This document shows, one piece after another, positions 19,676 through 31,316 of a stretch of DNA of 64,000 nucleotides. The position numbers and the translations under genes are program-made. How positions within the stretch are numbered: the first letter of the stretch is position 1; every line of letters begins with the position of its first letter. The stretch is from Rhizobium sp. RCAM05350 (GTDB lineage Bacteria > Pseudomonadota > Alphaproteobacteria > Rhizobiales > Rhizobiaceae). The notes under the pieces are model-generated. The model worked only from the letters and a program-made list of their open reading frames with translations. It made no database searches and was not told the DNA's origin. Where the stretch lies: positions 2,356,001-2,420,000 of the forward strand of contig CP087974.1 of NCBI GenBank assembly GCA_024426085.1. Direction: 5' to 3'.

Positions 19676-20503
19676 ATGTGCCGTTGGGCAGCCTATCGCG
19701 GAGAACCGCTCTATCTGGAAGAACTGGTGTCGTCGCCGGCCCACTCGCTGATCGAGCAATCCCATTGCGCCACCCGCGCCAAAACGGCGACCAACGGGGA
19801 TGGCTTCGGCATCGCCTGGTACGGCGATCATCCGGAGCCCGGCCGCTACCACGATATCCTGCCCGCCTGGTCGGACTGCAATCTGAAGAGCATTGCCAGG
19901 CAGATCCGCTCGCCGCTGTTTCTCGCCCATGTGCGGGCCGCGACCGGCGGCGGCACGCGGCGCGACAATTGCCATCCCTTCGTACACGGCCGCTGGTCCT
20001 TCATGCACAACGGCCAGATCGGCGATTTCCGAGCATCTGCGCCGGCCGATGGAGGCGATGCTCGACAACGATCTCTACACGGCCCGCACTGGCTCGACCG
20101 ACAGCGAGCTTTTGTTTCTGCTCGCCCTGCAATTTGGTCTCGAGCAGGATCGCTGGGCGCGATCGCCGAGACGCTGGCTTTCGTCGAACGGCTGGCCGAA
20201 CATCTGGAACGCAAGGTTCTAGTGCGCTTTACTGCAGCCCTTTCAGACGGCCACAACCTCTATGCCGTGCGCTACGCATCGGACTGGAAGGCACCGACGC
20301 TCTACGCGGCACCGATGGGGCCGAGCGGCGGCTATTGCCTCGTTTCCGAACCACTCAATGACGACGACAATGCCTGGGTGGAAATCCCCGATGGAACCGC
20401 CGTCATCGTCGGTGAAAACGGTGTCGATGTGCGCCTGTTCGGAACGGCAGGTGCCGCCCCGGATACATCCCGGATGGGACGGGTGGCGTCAGGAAAAATG
20501 TGA
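19676..20503 (+). CDS. Class II glutamine amidotransferase (hidden compensating frameshifts)
   Basis: The start MCRWAAYRGEPLYLEELV leaves Cys2 as the N-terminal nucleophile after Met removal, as in the GATase_4 family (related to YafJ/EgtC proteins). NGDGFGIAWYG, AHVRAATGG and HPFVHGRWSFMHNGQIGDF are conserved. The frame looks open throughout, but residues about 118-162 are read in the wrong frame: an extra C near 20031 and a lost C near 20150 cancel. The real sequence there is EHLRRPMEAMLDNDLYTARTGSTDSE and onward. The ammonia acceptor is unknown. Its 3' end overlaps coaBC, which is convergent. Confidence 0.85.
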   Translation: MCRWAAYRGEPLYLEELVSSPAHSLIEQSHCATRAKTATNGDGFGIAWYGDHPEPGRYHDILPAWSDCNLKSIARQIRSPLFLAHVRAATGGGTRRDNCHPFVHGRWSFMHNGQIGDFRASAPADGGDARQRSLHGPHWLDRQRAFVSARPAIWSRAGSLGAIAETLAFVERLAEHLERKVLVRFTAALSDGHNLYAVRYASDWKAPTLYAAPMGPSGGYCLVSEPLNDDDNAWVEIPDGTAVIVGENGVDVRLFGTAGAAPDTSRMGRVASGKM

Positions 20504-21692
20504 GGCGATCAGCTTGCCGAGCCGTTCGGCAACGGCCTGCTTGTCCATTTCCGGCCAGTCCTCATCGCCCGATTTGCCGATCACCTTCACTGTATTGCGA
20601 TCACCGCCCATGATGCCGGTATGGGGCGAAACGTCGTTGGCAACGATGTAATCCGCGCCCTTGCGCTCCAGCTTCGAGCGGCCATTTTCGGCGACATTCT
20701 GCGTTTCGGCGGCGAACCCGACCACCAGCTTCGGCCGTTTGGCGTGATGGCCGACGGTTTTGAGGATATCCGGGTTTTCGGTGAGCAACAGCGGCGGCGG
20801 CGCTTCGCCGGGCTGTTTCTTGATCTTGTTGCCGGAAGCGCTCGCGACACGCCAATCGGCGACGGCCGCGACCATGACGGCAATGTCAGCGGGCAGCGCC
20901 GCGATGACCGCATCGCGCATCTCCTCGGCCCGCCTCGACATGGACGACCTTGACGCCCTTTGGATCGGCGATGGTCACGGGGCCGGAAACCAGCGTCACA
21001 TCGGCGCCGAGCCGGGCGAGTTCGGCGGCGATGGCGTGGCCCTGCTTGCCGGACGAACGGTTGGCGATATAGCGCACCGGATCAATCGGCTCATGCGTCG
21101 GGCCGGATGTGACGATGGCCTTCTTGCCTGCTAGTGGTTTTGGGCCGGCATCGAGCAATTGTTCGGCAGCGGCGGCGATCTCCAGCGGGTCGGCCATCCG
21201 GCCCTCGCCCTTTTCGCCACTTTCAGCCATTTCGCCGAAAGCGGGACCGATGAAGTGGATACCATCGGCGACAAGGGTCGCGTGGTTGCGGCGCGTGGCG
21301 GCGTGCGACCACATTTTCGGATTCATGGCAGGGGCTGCGAGCACCGGCTTGTCCATCGCCAACAGGATGGTCGACGCAAGATCGTCGGCGAGGCCGTGTG
21401 CCATCTTCGCCATCAAGTCGGCGGTCGGGCGCGATAACGATCAGATCGCAGTCGCGAGCAAGGCGGATATGGCCAACATCCTGCTCATCCTCGTGGAAAA
21501 CAGCTCGGTGAAGACCTTGTCCGCAGCCAGCGCGCCGACGGCAAGCGGCGTCACGAACGCCTGCGCTCCCGCCGTCATCACCGGACGGACCGACGCACCG
21601 CGCTCCCGCAACCGGCGGATCAGGTCGAGGCTCTTATAGGCCGCGATACCGCCGGAAATGATGAGAAGGATACGTTTTCCCTGAAGCGTCAT
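20489..21692 (-). CDS. coaBC: Bifunctional phosphopantothenoylcysteine decarboxylase/synthetase (frame broken)
   Basis: CoaBC joins cysteine to 4'-phosphopantothenate and decarboxylates the product in coenzyme A synthesis. The flavoprotein CoaC part (KRILLIISGGIAAYKSLDLIRRLRERGASVRPVMT...APAMNPKMW) precedes the CoaB part (KKAIVTSGPTHEPIDPVRYIANRSSGKQGHAIA...LVVGFAAET). Breaks lie near 21492 and 21425-21433, between which EDEQDVGHIRLARDCDLIVIAP reads in another frame, and near 20935 in CoaB. Corrected length is about 402 residues, normal. The gene is essential in most bacteria, so the breaks are unlikely to be real. Confidence 0.93.
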
Positions 21693-21832
21693 GGCGAATT
21701 CCGGTTTCGGCGGACGGTTGCGCCCTGCCCTTTCGGCTGGACCCTACTCGACGGACCGTTAGGAGGCAATCAGCCCGCCGTCATACGCAGGCCACGGCCA
21801 GCTGCAGAGCAGCTTGTCACGGGGCGAGCGCA

Positions 21833-22257
21833 TCAGTGGCCGTGATGTGTGCACTGAGCATGATCGGCGAGCACCTCGATCACCCGGCATTGATCGACAC
21901 GGCCATGGCCGCAACCTTCCACCATCATTTCCAGCTCGGCCTTCAGCGCCATCAGGCTGCAAATCCGCTGCTCCACTTCGATGAGCCGGGCCTTGGCAAT
22001 GGCATCGGCGGTGGCGCAAGGCTGGAGAGGATTGTCCTGCAAGCTGAGAAGCGTGCGGATCGCCTCCACCTCGAAACCGAGTTCGCGGGCGTGGCGGATG
22101 AAGGTCAGGCGGTTGAGATCGGATTGCTCGTAGGACCGCTGATTGCCCTCGCTGCGGCTCGGCTCCCGCAGCAGACCGATACCCCTCGTAATAGCGGGAT
22201 GGTCGGCACCTTGACGCCACTTTTGCGCGCAGCCTCGCCAATCGTGATCCTTTTCAT
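21833..22257 (-). CDS. MerR-family heavy-metal-responsive regulator (frame broken twice)
   Basis: The N-terminal MerR helix-turn-helix MKRITIGEAARKSGVKVPTIRYYEGIGLLREPSRSEGNQRSYEQSDL is recovered after removing an extra C and an extra T near 22190-22200. The C-terminal dimerisation helix and the metal-binding tail (MVEGCGHGRVDQCRVIEVLADHAQCTHHGH) follow, with Cys and His ligands like those of CadR/PbrR/ZntR proteins. About 140 residues. It is divergent from the P-type metal ATPase and should activate it when Zn, Cd or Pb is in excess. Confidence 0.85.
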
Positions 22258-22268
22258 GATTTTTCCTC

Positions 22269-22299
22269 TTGCACCTCTAGTCGCTAGAGGATGTAGGAA
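22269..22299 (+). promoter_or_regulatory. MerR-type promoter/operator for the metal ATPase gene
   Basis: CCTCTAG and CTAGAGG form a perfect 7-base dyad at 22274-22290 around TCG. It sits between a possible -35 (TTGCAC, 22269-22274) and -10 (TAGGAA, 22294-22299) with a 19-base spacer, the over-long spacing expected of MerR-activated promoters. The ATPase gene starts at 22341, downstream. Confidence 0.7.
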
Positions 22300-22340
22300 A
22301 GATGCCAGAGTTTGACAAGCACGTTCACAGGAAGCGGACA

Positions 22341-24627
22341 ATGGCAGAGGCGACACAGACACGGTACCGGGTTGAGGGCATGGATTGCGCCTCTTGTGCA
22401 TCAAAGATCGATACGGCAGTCCGGCGCATGCCGGGCGTCACGGACGTTTCGGTTTCAGTGACCGCGGGAACGATGACCGTGAAACATGACGCGGTCAGCG
22501 ACCTCACGGCCATTGCCAAGAAAGTCACGGGCCTTGGCTATTCGGTCTCGCAGATCGCCGGCAAGGCCGCGCCGGTTGCCGATCCAAAGCAAGCCTGCTG
22601 CGGCCATGACCATGGCGATCACAGCCATGACGGCCACGATCACGCCAAGCATGATCACGACGACCACGATCATGCGAGCCATGCCGGGCACGATCATTCC
22701 AAGCCCGCGACCAAAGACGCCGTGGAAGGCCTGCACGGGCATGACCATGGGTCGACAAACGGCCCGTGGTGGGCGAGTAAAAAGGGCAGGCTGACGATCC
22801 TTTCGGGCGCTGCGCTGGTAATTGCCTATGCTGTTGGCCATCTCGTGCCGTCGATCGCATCCTATGCCTTTATCGTCGCCATGCTGATCGGGCTCATTCC
22901 GATCGCCCGGCGCGCCATCATGGCGGCGATGGCCGGTACGCCGTTTTCGATCGAGATGCTCATGACGATTGCGGCCATCGGCGCCGTCATCATCAATGCA
23001 GGCGAAGAGGCGGCCGCGGTGGTCTTCCTGTTCCTTGTCGGCGAGCTTCTGGAAGGTGTCGCCGCCGGGAAGGCGCGCCAAAGCATCCAGTCGCTGGCAG
23101 CGCTGGTGCCGAAGGAGGCGCTGCTGGAGGAAAATGGCCAGACACGCGCTGTTCCCGCCACAAGCCTTGCCGTCGGGGCCACCATTCTTGTTCGTCCCGG
23201 CGACCGTATTTCCGCGGATGGTCTGATCCTGTCCGGCGAAAGCGCCATCGACGAGGCGCCGGTCACCGGCGAAAGCACGCCGGTGCGCAAGGGTGTCGAT
23301 GAAAAGGTCTTTGCCGGAACGATCAACGGCGATGCCGCATTGCGTGTTCGGGTGACGGCGACAGCCGCCGACAACACCATTGCCCGCGTCGTCAAGCTGG
23401 TCGAGGAGGCGCAGGAATCCAAGGCTCCGACCGAACGTTTCATCGACCGGTTCTCGCGCTATTACACGCCGGGTGTCGTGGTTGTAGCAGCACTCGTGGC
23501 GATCATTCCGCCGCTGTTTCTGGGCGGTCCGTGGGGCGAGTGGGTCTACAAGGGCCTCGCCATCCTGCTGATCGGCTGCCCTTGTGCACTGGTGATCTCG
23601 ACACCGGCCGCCATAGCCGCCTCGCTTTCCGCCGGTGCCCGCCGTGGCCTGCTGCTCAAGGGCGGAGCCGTGCTGGAAACCTTGGGCACCATCACCGCCG
23701 TCGCGCTGGACAAGACCGGCACGCTGACCGAAGGCAAGCCAAAGGTCACGGATATCCTCGCCTTCGGCCATTCCGAAGCCGACGTTGTGACCTTTGCCGC
23801 CGCTCTTGAAACCGGCTCAAGCCATCCGCTGGCCAAGGCGATCCTCGATCGTGCCGCAGCCGACAAGGTGGCCATTCCCACTGTCTCCGACGCCAAGGCG
23901 CTGGGCGGCAAGGGCGTGACGGCGACGGTCAACGGCAAGGCGGTCTTCCTCGGCTCGCCACAGGCAGCCGGCGACCGCATTGCGCTCTCGGCTGAGCAGA
24001 CCGCTGCCGTCACCGCGCTCAACGACGAGGGCAAGACCGTCTCCGTGCTGATCATCGGCGACACGCTGGCCGGTGCGATCGCCATGCGCGACGAGCTGCG
24101 CGCGGATGCAAAGTCCGGCCTGAAAGCCCTGACGGATGCGGGCGTGAAGATCGTCATGCTGACCGGCGACAACAAGCGCACGGCAACCGCGATCGGCAAA
24201 CAGCTCGGCATCGAGGTGCGCGCCGAACTGATGCCCGAAGACAAACAGCGGATCGTCGGCGAGATGAAGCAGCAGGGTCTTGTCGTTGCCAAGGTCGGCG
24301 ATGGGATCAACGACGCGCCGGCACTAGCGGCGGCCGATATCGGCATCGCCATGGGTGGCGGCACCGACGTGGCGCTCTGAAACCGCCGATGCTGCCGTGC
24401 TGCACGGCCGGGTCGGCGATGTCGCCGAGATGATCGATCTGTCGAAACGCACGATGGGCAATATCCGCCAGAACATCACTATCGCTCTCGGGCTGAAGGC
24501 CGTGTTCCTGGTCACCACCATCGCCGGCATTACCGGCCTCTGGCCGGCAATCCTGGCCGATACCGGCGCGACGGTGCTGGTGACGATCAACGCGCTGCGG
24601 CTGCTCGCACCCGTGCGCACGGCCTGA
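22341..24627 (+). CDS. Zn/Cd/Pb-type P1B ATPase (frame broken near 3' end)
   Basis: This inner-membrane pump exports soft divalent metals. An HMA domain with GMDCASC (residues 12-18) is followed by a long His/Asp-rich stretch (residues about 86-140) that probably binds zinc. The catalytic core has TGES, the intramembrane CPCAL, DKTGT (phosphorylated Asp), SSHPLAKAI (HP locus), TGDN and GDGINDAPAL. CPC without copper-type features fits ZntA/CadA pumps. An in-frame TGA near 24380 follows an extra T at about 24378; the tail ETADAAVLHGRVGDVAEMIDLSKRTMGNIRQN continues to 24627. Corrected about 762 residues. Confidence 0.92.
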
Positions 24628-24637
24628 TACTGAAAAG

Positions 24638-24661
24638 ACCGGCGGCATGGTTGCCGCCGGT
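24638..24661 (-). terminator. Hairpin between the convergent ATPase and deaminase genes
   Basis: ACCGGCGGC and GCCGCCGGT form a perfect 9-base stem with a 6-base loop. Read on the minus strand it is followed by CTTTTC, so it best fits termination of the deaminase transcript; on the plus strand there is no T run. Confidence 0.55.
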
Positions 24662-24739
24662 TCAATCCCGCTTCGACACCATCGCTTTCAGGCGCTCGAC
24701 ATCGTCGGGCGCCAATCCTGCGGATCGGTGACAACGGGC

Positions 24740-25207
24740 TCAGCCCTCCTCCATCTTCCTCCAGAGTTCGTAGATATCCTCCTCCCCCTCCGGACGGACC
24801 GGGCGATAGGCAAAACTCATCTGCTGGTCAGCGAAGGGCTTCTTGAGCTCTGCATAAAGCGGCGCGGAGGTCAGCCCGTAGGGTGTGCCGTCCTCGTTGG
24901 AATAGGCGTAGACAATATCGGTGATGCCGGCGAGACGCATGGCGGCAAGACACATCGGACAGGGGTGGCCGCTGGCATACATGGTGGCGCCCTTCAGGAT
25001 GGGCGAATGGCGTTTGATCGCGGCCGCGCGGACGGCGAGCAGTTCGGCATGCGACGTCGGATCGTGCGTTTCTACCAGGCCGTTGACGCCGTGGGCGATG
25101 ACCTCGCCATCCATGACAAGAACGGCGCCGAACGGACGTCCACCTCGGCGAACATTCTCGCGGGCAAGCGCGATGGCCTCCGTCATGAAGCGATCTGCAT
25201 CGGACAT
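24740..25207 (-). CDS. Nucleoside/guanine deaminase-like protein
   Basis: The 155-residue intact protein has the zinc deaminase motifs THAEL-type (SHAELLAVRAAA) and ASGHPCPMCLAAMRLAGI. The C-terminal YAELKKPFADQQMSFAYRPVRPEGEEDIYELW resembles guanine deaminases and related CMP/dCMP-type deaminases rather than TadA. It should hydrolyse an amino group from a purine or pyrimidine base or nucleoside. It is convergent with the metal ATPase and not linked to the nucleoside operon at the right end of the window. Confidence 0.82.
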   Translation of the reverse strand: MSDADRFMTEAIALARENVRRGGRPFGAVLVMDGEVIAHGVNGLVETHDPTSHAELLAVRAAAIKRHSPILKGATMYASGHPCPMCLAAMRLAGITDIVYAYSNEDGTPYGLTSAPLYAELKKPFADQQMSFAYRPVRPEGEEDIYELWRKMEEG

Positions 25208-25295
25208 TGGACGATCTCCTGTTTCGCTTCCACCAGTGGAAACGATCAGGGCAGCGGCGTCAACCGTCGCAGTTTGACGCGTAGGTGACCGACGC

Positions 25296-27241
<1,946 letters not shown>

Positions 27242-27252
27242 TGGTTGCGCCC

Positions 27253-28431
27253 TCAGAACATCGGCGGCATGCCGCGCCGCGAATTGCCGCGGCTCGACGA
27301 TGCGGCCTTGTCACCGGAGCCGCTACCGACGACTACGGCGTCGTTTTCACTCAGCCCCTTGGTGATCTCGATCCGTACACGGTTGCGGATGCCGGTCTCG
27401 ACCTTGCGGGTTTCGTGGGCACCGGTGGCAGTAACGACTGTGACCTCGCCGGATTGGACGGCGGCGGCAGGAACAGTCAGCACGTTTTCGGCCGAAGACT
27501 GCACGAAGAAAACCTGCGCCGTCATGTTCATCATCAGCGTACCCTCGGGATTAGGCACATCGAACAGGGCGTAATAGAGAACGACATTATTTTCGGTCGA
27601 AGGCGTCGGCTTGATCTGGCGCAGCGTGCCGGGATAGCGCTTTCCAGGCTGGCCCAGCAGGGTGAAATAGGCGTCCATCCCGACTTTCAGCTTACCGACA
27701 TCGGCCTCGGATACTTCGGCCTCCACCGTCATGGTCGAAAGATCGCCGATCGTCACGATGGTCGGCGCCGTCTGGTTGGCATTCAGCGTCTGGCCTTCCT
27801 TCGCCGACGTGTTGACGATGGTGCCGGTCATCGGCGCATGGATCTTGGTATAGCCAAGGCTGATGCGGGCATCCTTGAGTGTCGCCTGCTGCTTGCGGAC
27901 CTGGGCCTTCAGCGCATCGACATTGGCCTCAGCCGTGGCGAGCGCCGCCACTGCCTCGTCCAGCGCCGACTGGGCGGCACCGTTGCTGGCGACAAGCGCC
28001 CGCTGGCGGGTGAGGTTGGCACTGCCGAGAACCACCTGCGCCGATTTATCGATCATCTGGGCCTCGAGATTGGCAAGCTCTGCTTCGGCGATCTCGATCT
28101 GCGTTTCGATCGAAGCGCTGTCGATCTCGGCGATCAGCTGGCCTTCCTTGACGCTGTCGCCGATCTCGACCTTGAGGCTTTTCAACTGACCGGAAACCTG
28201 GGCGCCGACATCGACATCCTTGATGGGGCTCAGCAACCCGGACGCCGTGACGCTGTTTTCGATATCGCCACGCACCGGCACTTCGGTGACAACGGTCTCA
28301 GCGGTACTCTGCTTGCCATAGGTCGACCAGCCGTACCAGCCAGTGGCAGCGGCCAGAATGAGAGCCAGGAGGATCAGCCAACGCTTGCGAGAGCGGCCGC
28401 GTTTTTTGGGAGCCTGAACAGGCTGCGCCAC
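27253..28431 (-). CDS. MacA/HlyD-like periplasmic adaptor protein
   Basis: This membrane-fusion protein bridges the inner-membrane MacB-like pump to an outer-membrane channel. One N-terminal transmembrane helix ([19 protein letters not shown]) is followed by lipoyl half-motifs ([32 protein letters not shown] and [20 protein letters not shown]) flanking a coiled-coil hairpin (about residues 100-195), then beta-barrel domains. The GTG at 28431 gives 392 residues. An ATG at 28486 in another frame (MADATRKIAPVIETDDPP) probably is the true start, with a one-base loss near 28432. The macB-like gene follows after 11 bases. Confidence 0.88.
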   Translation of the reverse strand: MAQPVQAPKKRGRSRKRWLILLALILAAATGWYGWSTYGKQSTAETVVTEVPVRGDIENSVTASGLLSPIKDVDVGAQVSGQLKSLKVEIGDSVKEGQLIAEIDSASIETQIEIAEAELANLEAQMIDKSAQVVLGSANLTRQRALVASNGAAQSALDEAVAALATAEANVDALKAQVRKQQATLKDARISLGYTKIHAPMTGTIVNTSAKEGQTLNANQTAPTIVTIGDLSTMTVEAEVSEADVGKLKVGMDAYFTLLGQPGKRYPGTLRQIKPTPSTENNVVLYYALFDVPNPEGTLMMNMTAQVFFVQSSAENVLTVPAAAVQSGEVTVVTATGAHETRKVETGIRNRVRIEITKGLSENDAVVVGSGSGDKAASSSRGNSRRGMPPMF

Positions 28432-28658
28432 GGGGCGGATCGTCCGTCTCGATCACAGGGGCAATTTTCCGGGTGGCATCCGCCATTCAAGCATCTCTCA
28501 GATCAGTTCGGACAATGGGGCTTACATTCCCGTAGCAACTAGGTTGAAACTACGCCGGAATGAAGTCCAACGGCATGAAATCTTTGTAATGTTTCCCGTT
28601 TTTCGTTTCGTATTGTTTCCGCAAAGCCCTGATATCGTAGACCACCGCTTTCAACGGA

Positions 28659-28685
28659 AAAACCGGCGGGGGTACCGCCGGTTTT
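28659..28685 (-). terminator. Rho-independent terminator of the small secreted-protein gene
   Basis: AAAACCGGCGG pairs perfectly with CCGCCGGTTTT across a 5-base loop (11-base stem). On the minus strand the stem ends in a T run. It lies 30 bases after the stop of the gene at 28715-28960. Confidence 0.8.
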
Positions 28686-28714
28686 GTCAGTGCTGCTCTT
28701 CCGGGGAGGCCGGA

Positions 28715-28960
28715 TCAGTCGCAGACCCTAATGCGCTTAACGACCAGATTGCCGTAATAGTCGTACTTGCGGACCTTCTTGATCCAGCACGTGGGCTCGT
28801 AATAGGTCTTCTTGTAGTAATGGCGCTTATGACCGTAGCCGCCACCGCCGTAGTAGCCGTCATTGTAACCGCCCCCATAGTAGCCGCCGGCCACCGAAGG
28901 TGCCGCAAAGGAAAGAGCCGCGCCAGCGGCAACGATGGAAGCGATGATCAGTTTGCGCAT
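28715..28960 (-). CDS. Small secreted Gly/Tyr-rich protein
   Basis: The 81-residue product has a clear Sec signal peptide (MRKLIIASIVAAGAALSFAAPSVA, cut after AxA near residue 24). The mature part is rich in Gly and Tyr (GGYYGGGYNDGYYGGGGYGHKRHYYKK) and ends with two Cys that could form a disulfide. Similar small periplasmic proteins occur in rhizobia but I know of no function. It has its own terminator just downstream, so it is probably a single-gene unit. Confidence 0.75.
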   Translation of the reverse strand: MRKLIIASIVAAGAALSFAAPSVAGGYYGGGYNDGYYGGGGYGHKRHYYKKTYYEPTCWIKKVRKYDYYGNLVVKRIRVCD

Positions 28961-29062
28961 GGTGGTCTCTCCTCAGGTGATTGGCTGGATGAGCCCGTCT
29001 CATCCTTGAAACGAACAATCTCACGCTGAAAACAAACCGTCAGTTCCCGATGGAACACGGCA

Positions 29063-29370
29063 TCACCTGTCCGATGTTTTGATCCGCGCCATGGCGAGCA
29101 CATCGGCAAACCTCCCGTCATGAAACGCGTAGGCCTTGTGAATGCCTTCGGCTTCAAAACCCGCCGCTTCGTACAGCGCGATTGCCCCTGCATTGTCGGT
29201 AAAAACGGTGAGCTCAATGCGCATGATGTTCAGCCAATTATTTGCCGCATCGATGAGACTGAGCAGCAGAGCCCTGCCGATGCCCTGCCGTTGGTAGGCA
29301 TCGTGGACGCTCATGCCGAGCACCGCCACGTGATGACGTCGCCCCATCTGGCGGTGGAGCCCGGCGGCCC
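29063..29370 (-). pseudogene. GNAT acetyltransferase, C-terminal fragment cut off by the insertion
   Basis: From GAAGLHRQMGRRHHVAVLGMSV the fragment carries motif A (VHDAYQRQGIGRALLLSLI) and the C-terminal half of a GNAT domain (ELTVFTDNAGAIALYEAAGFEAEGIHKAYAFHDGRFADVLAMARI). The N-terminal half lies about 2 kb away at 31403-31654 on the same strand. Codons upstream of GAAGL (from 29373) belong to the insertion and are not GNAT-like. Joined, the two fragments give about 185 residues, the normal length of such RimI/phosphinothricin-acetyltransferase-like enzymes. Confidence 0.8.
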
Positions 29371-29496
29371 CCAGAATAGATGGGCTAATCGGCTCCGTGT
29401 CCCATCTCATCCTATCCGGAAAGGGCTGTACCGTACTGCCGATGATAAAGTGGTTTGTCGGAATCAGGCACAACCATCTCGCAGAGGAGCGCAGTC

Positions 29497-30541
29497 ATGA
29501 AACATTACGCCGGCCTCGATGTCTCGGTCAAAGAAACAAGCGTCTGTATCGTTGATGAAAGCGGGAAACTATGCCGGGAACGAAAGGTGGTTTCTCATCC
29601 GGAGGACCTCGTCTCGATCCTGAGCGATCCCTCATTCAGCTTGGAAAGGGTAGGCGTTGAGGCGGGCCCGCTGTCACAATGGCTCTTCGAAGGGCTGGCA
29701 AAAGCTGGTTTCCCCATCTTCTGCATCGAGACGCGCCATACCAAGGCATTCTTGGACGCCCTGCAGCAAAACAAAAGCGACAGGAACGATGCGCGCGGCA
29801 TTGCCCATATGATGCGGGTCGGTTTGTTCAAGGACGTGCATGTGAAGACGCTCACCAGCCAGAAGCGTCGCGCCTTATTGACCGCCCGCTCGTTGTTGCA
29901 GGAAAAAGCGATAGATTTAGAAAATGAGATGCGTGGACTTCTGCGCAACTTCGGACTGAAGGTCGGTCATGCCTCGGGCGGCACGTTCGAGAGAAGAATA
30001 CTCGAGCTCGTCGAACACGACGTTGAGCTTGTGGAAATTATGGAGCCACTGCTCGCCGGACGGCGCAAGTTGTGAGAAGGTCTTGCCAAACTGGAAAAAG
30101 GATTCTAGCCGAGGCGAAGCAGGATGAGGTTTGCAGGCGATTGATGACGGTGCCTGGTGTTGGACCGATCATCTCGCTCGCCTATGTCTCGACGATCGAT
30201 ATTCCCAGCAGGTTTCGTCATTCTCGATCAGTCGGAGCGATATTGGGTCTTACGCCCGTACTGAAACAATCCGGCGAAGTGAGCCGGGTCGGCCACGTCT
30301 CTCTGCGCGGGGATGCCATGATGCGAAAGCTGCTCTACGAGGCCGCTCAGTCGATGATGACCGCGTGGTGAAATGGTGCTGGCTGAAGGCATGGGCCATG
30401 AACATTGCCAAGCGGCACGGCAGCAAGAAAGCCAAGGTGGCATTGGCCCGCCGTCTCGCGGTAGTCATGCATCGCATGTGGGTGGATGGCTCGGAGTTTC
30501 GCTGGACGAGGGAGGACACTGTCTCAACTGTCGCGGCATAA
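29497..30541 (+). CDS. IS110-family transposase (frame broken)
   Basis: The DEDD-type N-terminal catalytic domain begins MKHYAGLDVSVKETSVCIVDE, with further acidic residues in VGVEAGPLSQWLFEGL and NKSDRNDARGIAHMMRVGLF. The C-terminal Tnp_IS110 half has MTVPGVGPIISLAYVSTIDIPSRF, SVGAILGLTPVLKQSGEV and RHGSKKAKVALARRLAVVMHRMWVDG. Three defects interrupt it: an in-frame TGA at about 30073 (CGA expected), a lost base near 30103 and a lost base near 30365. These may be sequencing errors like those in the neighbours or real decay. Corrected about 348 residues. Shine-Dalgarno GAGGAGCG lies before the ATG. Confidence 0.88.
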
Positions 30542-30897
30542 CGATCAGCCATAGAGGCGACCGAGAGATCTGAATCCAAGGTTCCGCGTAGTGGCGGAAG
30601 ACGTCCTTCGCGGACGATGGTGATGTGAGTTCGTGGCGGCGTTTATTCCGATGATCCGTCATCAGGATGCAGCATAGATTGGACCACATCATCTACAGAA
30701 CCCCATCGTGGGAGGGCTTAGTGCCGATCCTGGAAAGAAGCGCGGGCCGCGAAAAGACGTTGAACGCTAGCCAAGATAGACGCAGGAGACGACTGCTTCT
30801 ATAAAGCGGCGCTTTCGGCTGGAAAATGCCCCAGAAGCGACGTTGCGTTCTGGGCAAATTGCGCTAGGCATTATCCGTTTGAAATCGGGAGCTGCCC
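30542..30897. other. Gap between the transposase and the unrecognised gene
   Basis: These 356 bases hold no open frame I can support. A CATCTACAG segment preceded by GATT (30677-30698) resembles, in inverted orientation, the AGAATAGATGG...AATC at the left boundary of the insertion, so the true right end of the IS110 element may be near 30704. A GGGAG at 30887-30891 precedes the TTG start of the next gene. Confidence 0.4.
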
Positions 30898-31316
30898 TTG
30901 GATTACCAGCTAGACGAACTTGGTTTTCTTCAAAACCCGTGGTTCCACGATGGTGATCTGACAGGCATCACGGTCAAGGACGATGTCGTGAAATTAGGTC
31001 TGAAGATGGTCGATGGACAGCAGTTCTTATTGACGCTCAGCGACACGGTGGCGTTTGTCGCGACTGACTTTCAGTTGGGCAACATTATATTCGACATACG
31101 CCTCTCCAAATGCACCGATATTACCCAAGATCGACTTTCAGCCTTGTACCCGTCCCCTCATCAATCAGCAGCCGTACGCTTCCACGATGCATACGGCAAA
31201 GCAATCGATGAAAAGCGCTGGAAATCCTCATCGGCAAACTGACCCTCTTTGAACTGACGAGCAGCTACGGTTGCGAAATCGTTGCCTTATGCAGAGAGGT
31301 ATCGGTGTCTCGCTGA
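30898..31316 (+). CDS. Unrecognised protein within the inserted DNA (frame broken)
   Basis: A TTG start at 30898 is supported by GGGAG six bases upstream; no ATG is available after the preceding stop. The product begins LDYQLDELGFLQNPWFHDGDLTGI-like and reads IDEKALEILIGKLTLFELTSSYGCEIVALCREVSVSR at its end once one A lost near 31210 is restored; as it stands the frame stops at 31242. About 139 residues, soluble, with no motif I recognise. The size and lone position next to a transposase are like those of many small immunity or orphan proteins, but no function can be assigned. Confidence 0.5.

Noticed and set aside
22455..23771. Minus-strand open frame of 438 codons
   Set aside because: It is antisense to the metal ATPase core, with composition typical of a shadow of GC-rich codons.
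10011..24383. In-frame TGA in the HAD and metal ATPase genes read as recoding or selenocysteine
   Set aside because: Both TGAs arise from one extra base in a TC-GAAAC context, the downstream family sequence is in another frame, and no selenocysteine insertion signal is seen.
29497..30541. Programmed frameshifting in the IS110 transposase
   Set aside because: IS110 transposases are single open frames; the breaks here include a nonsense codon and fit the general error pattern.
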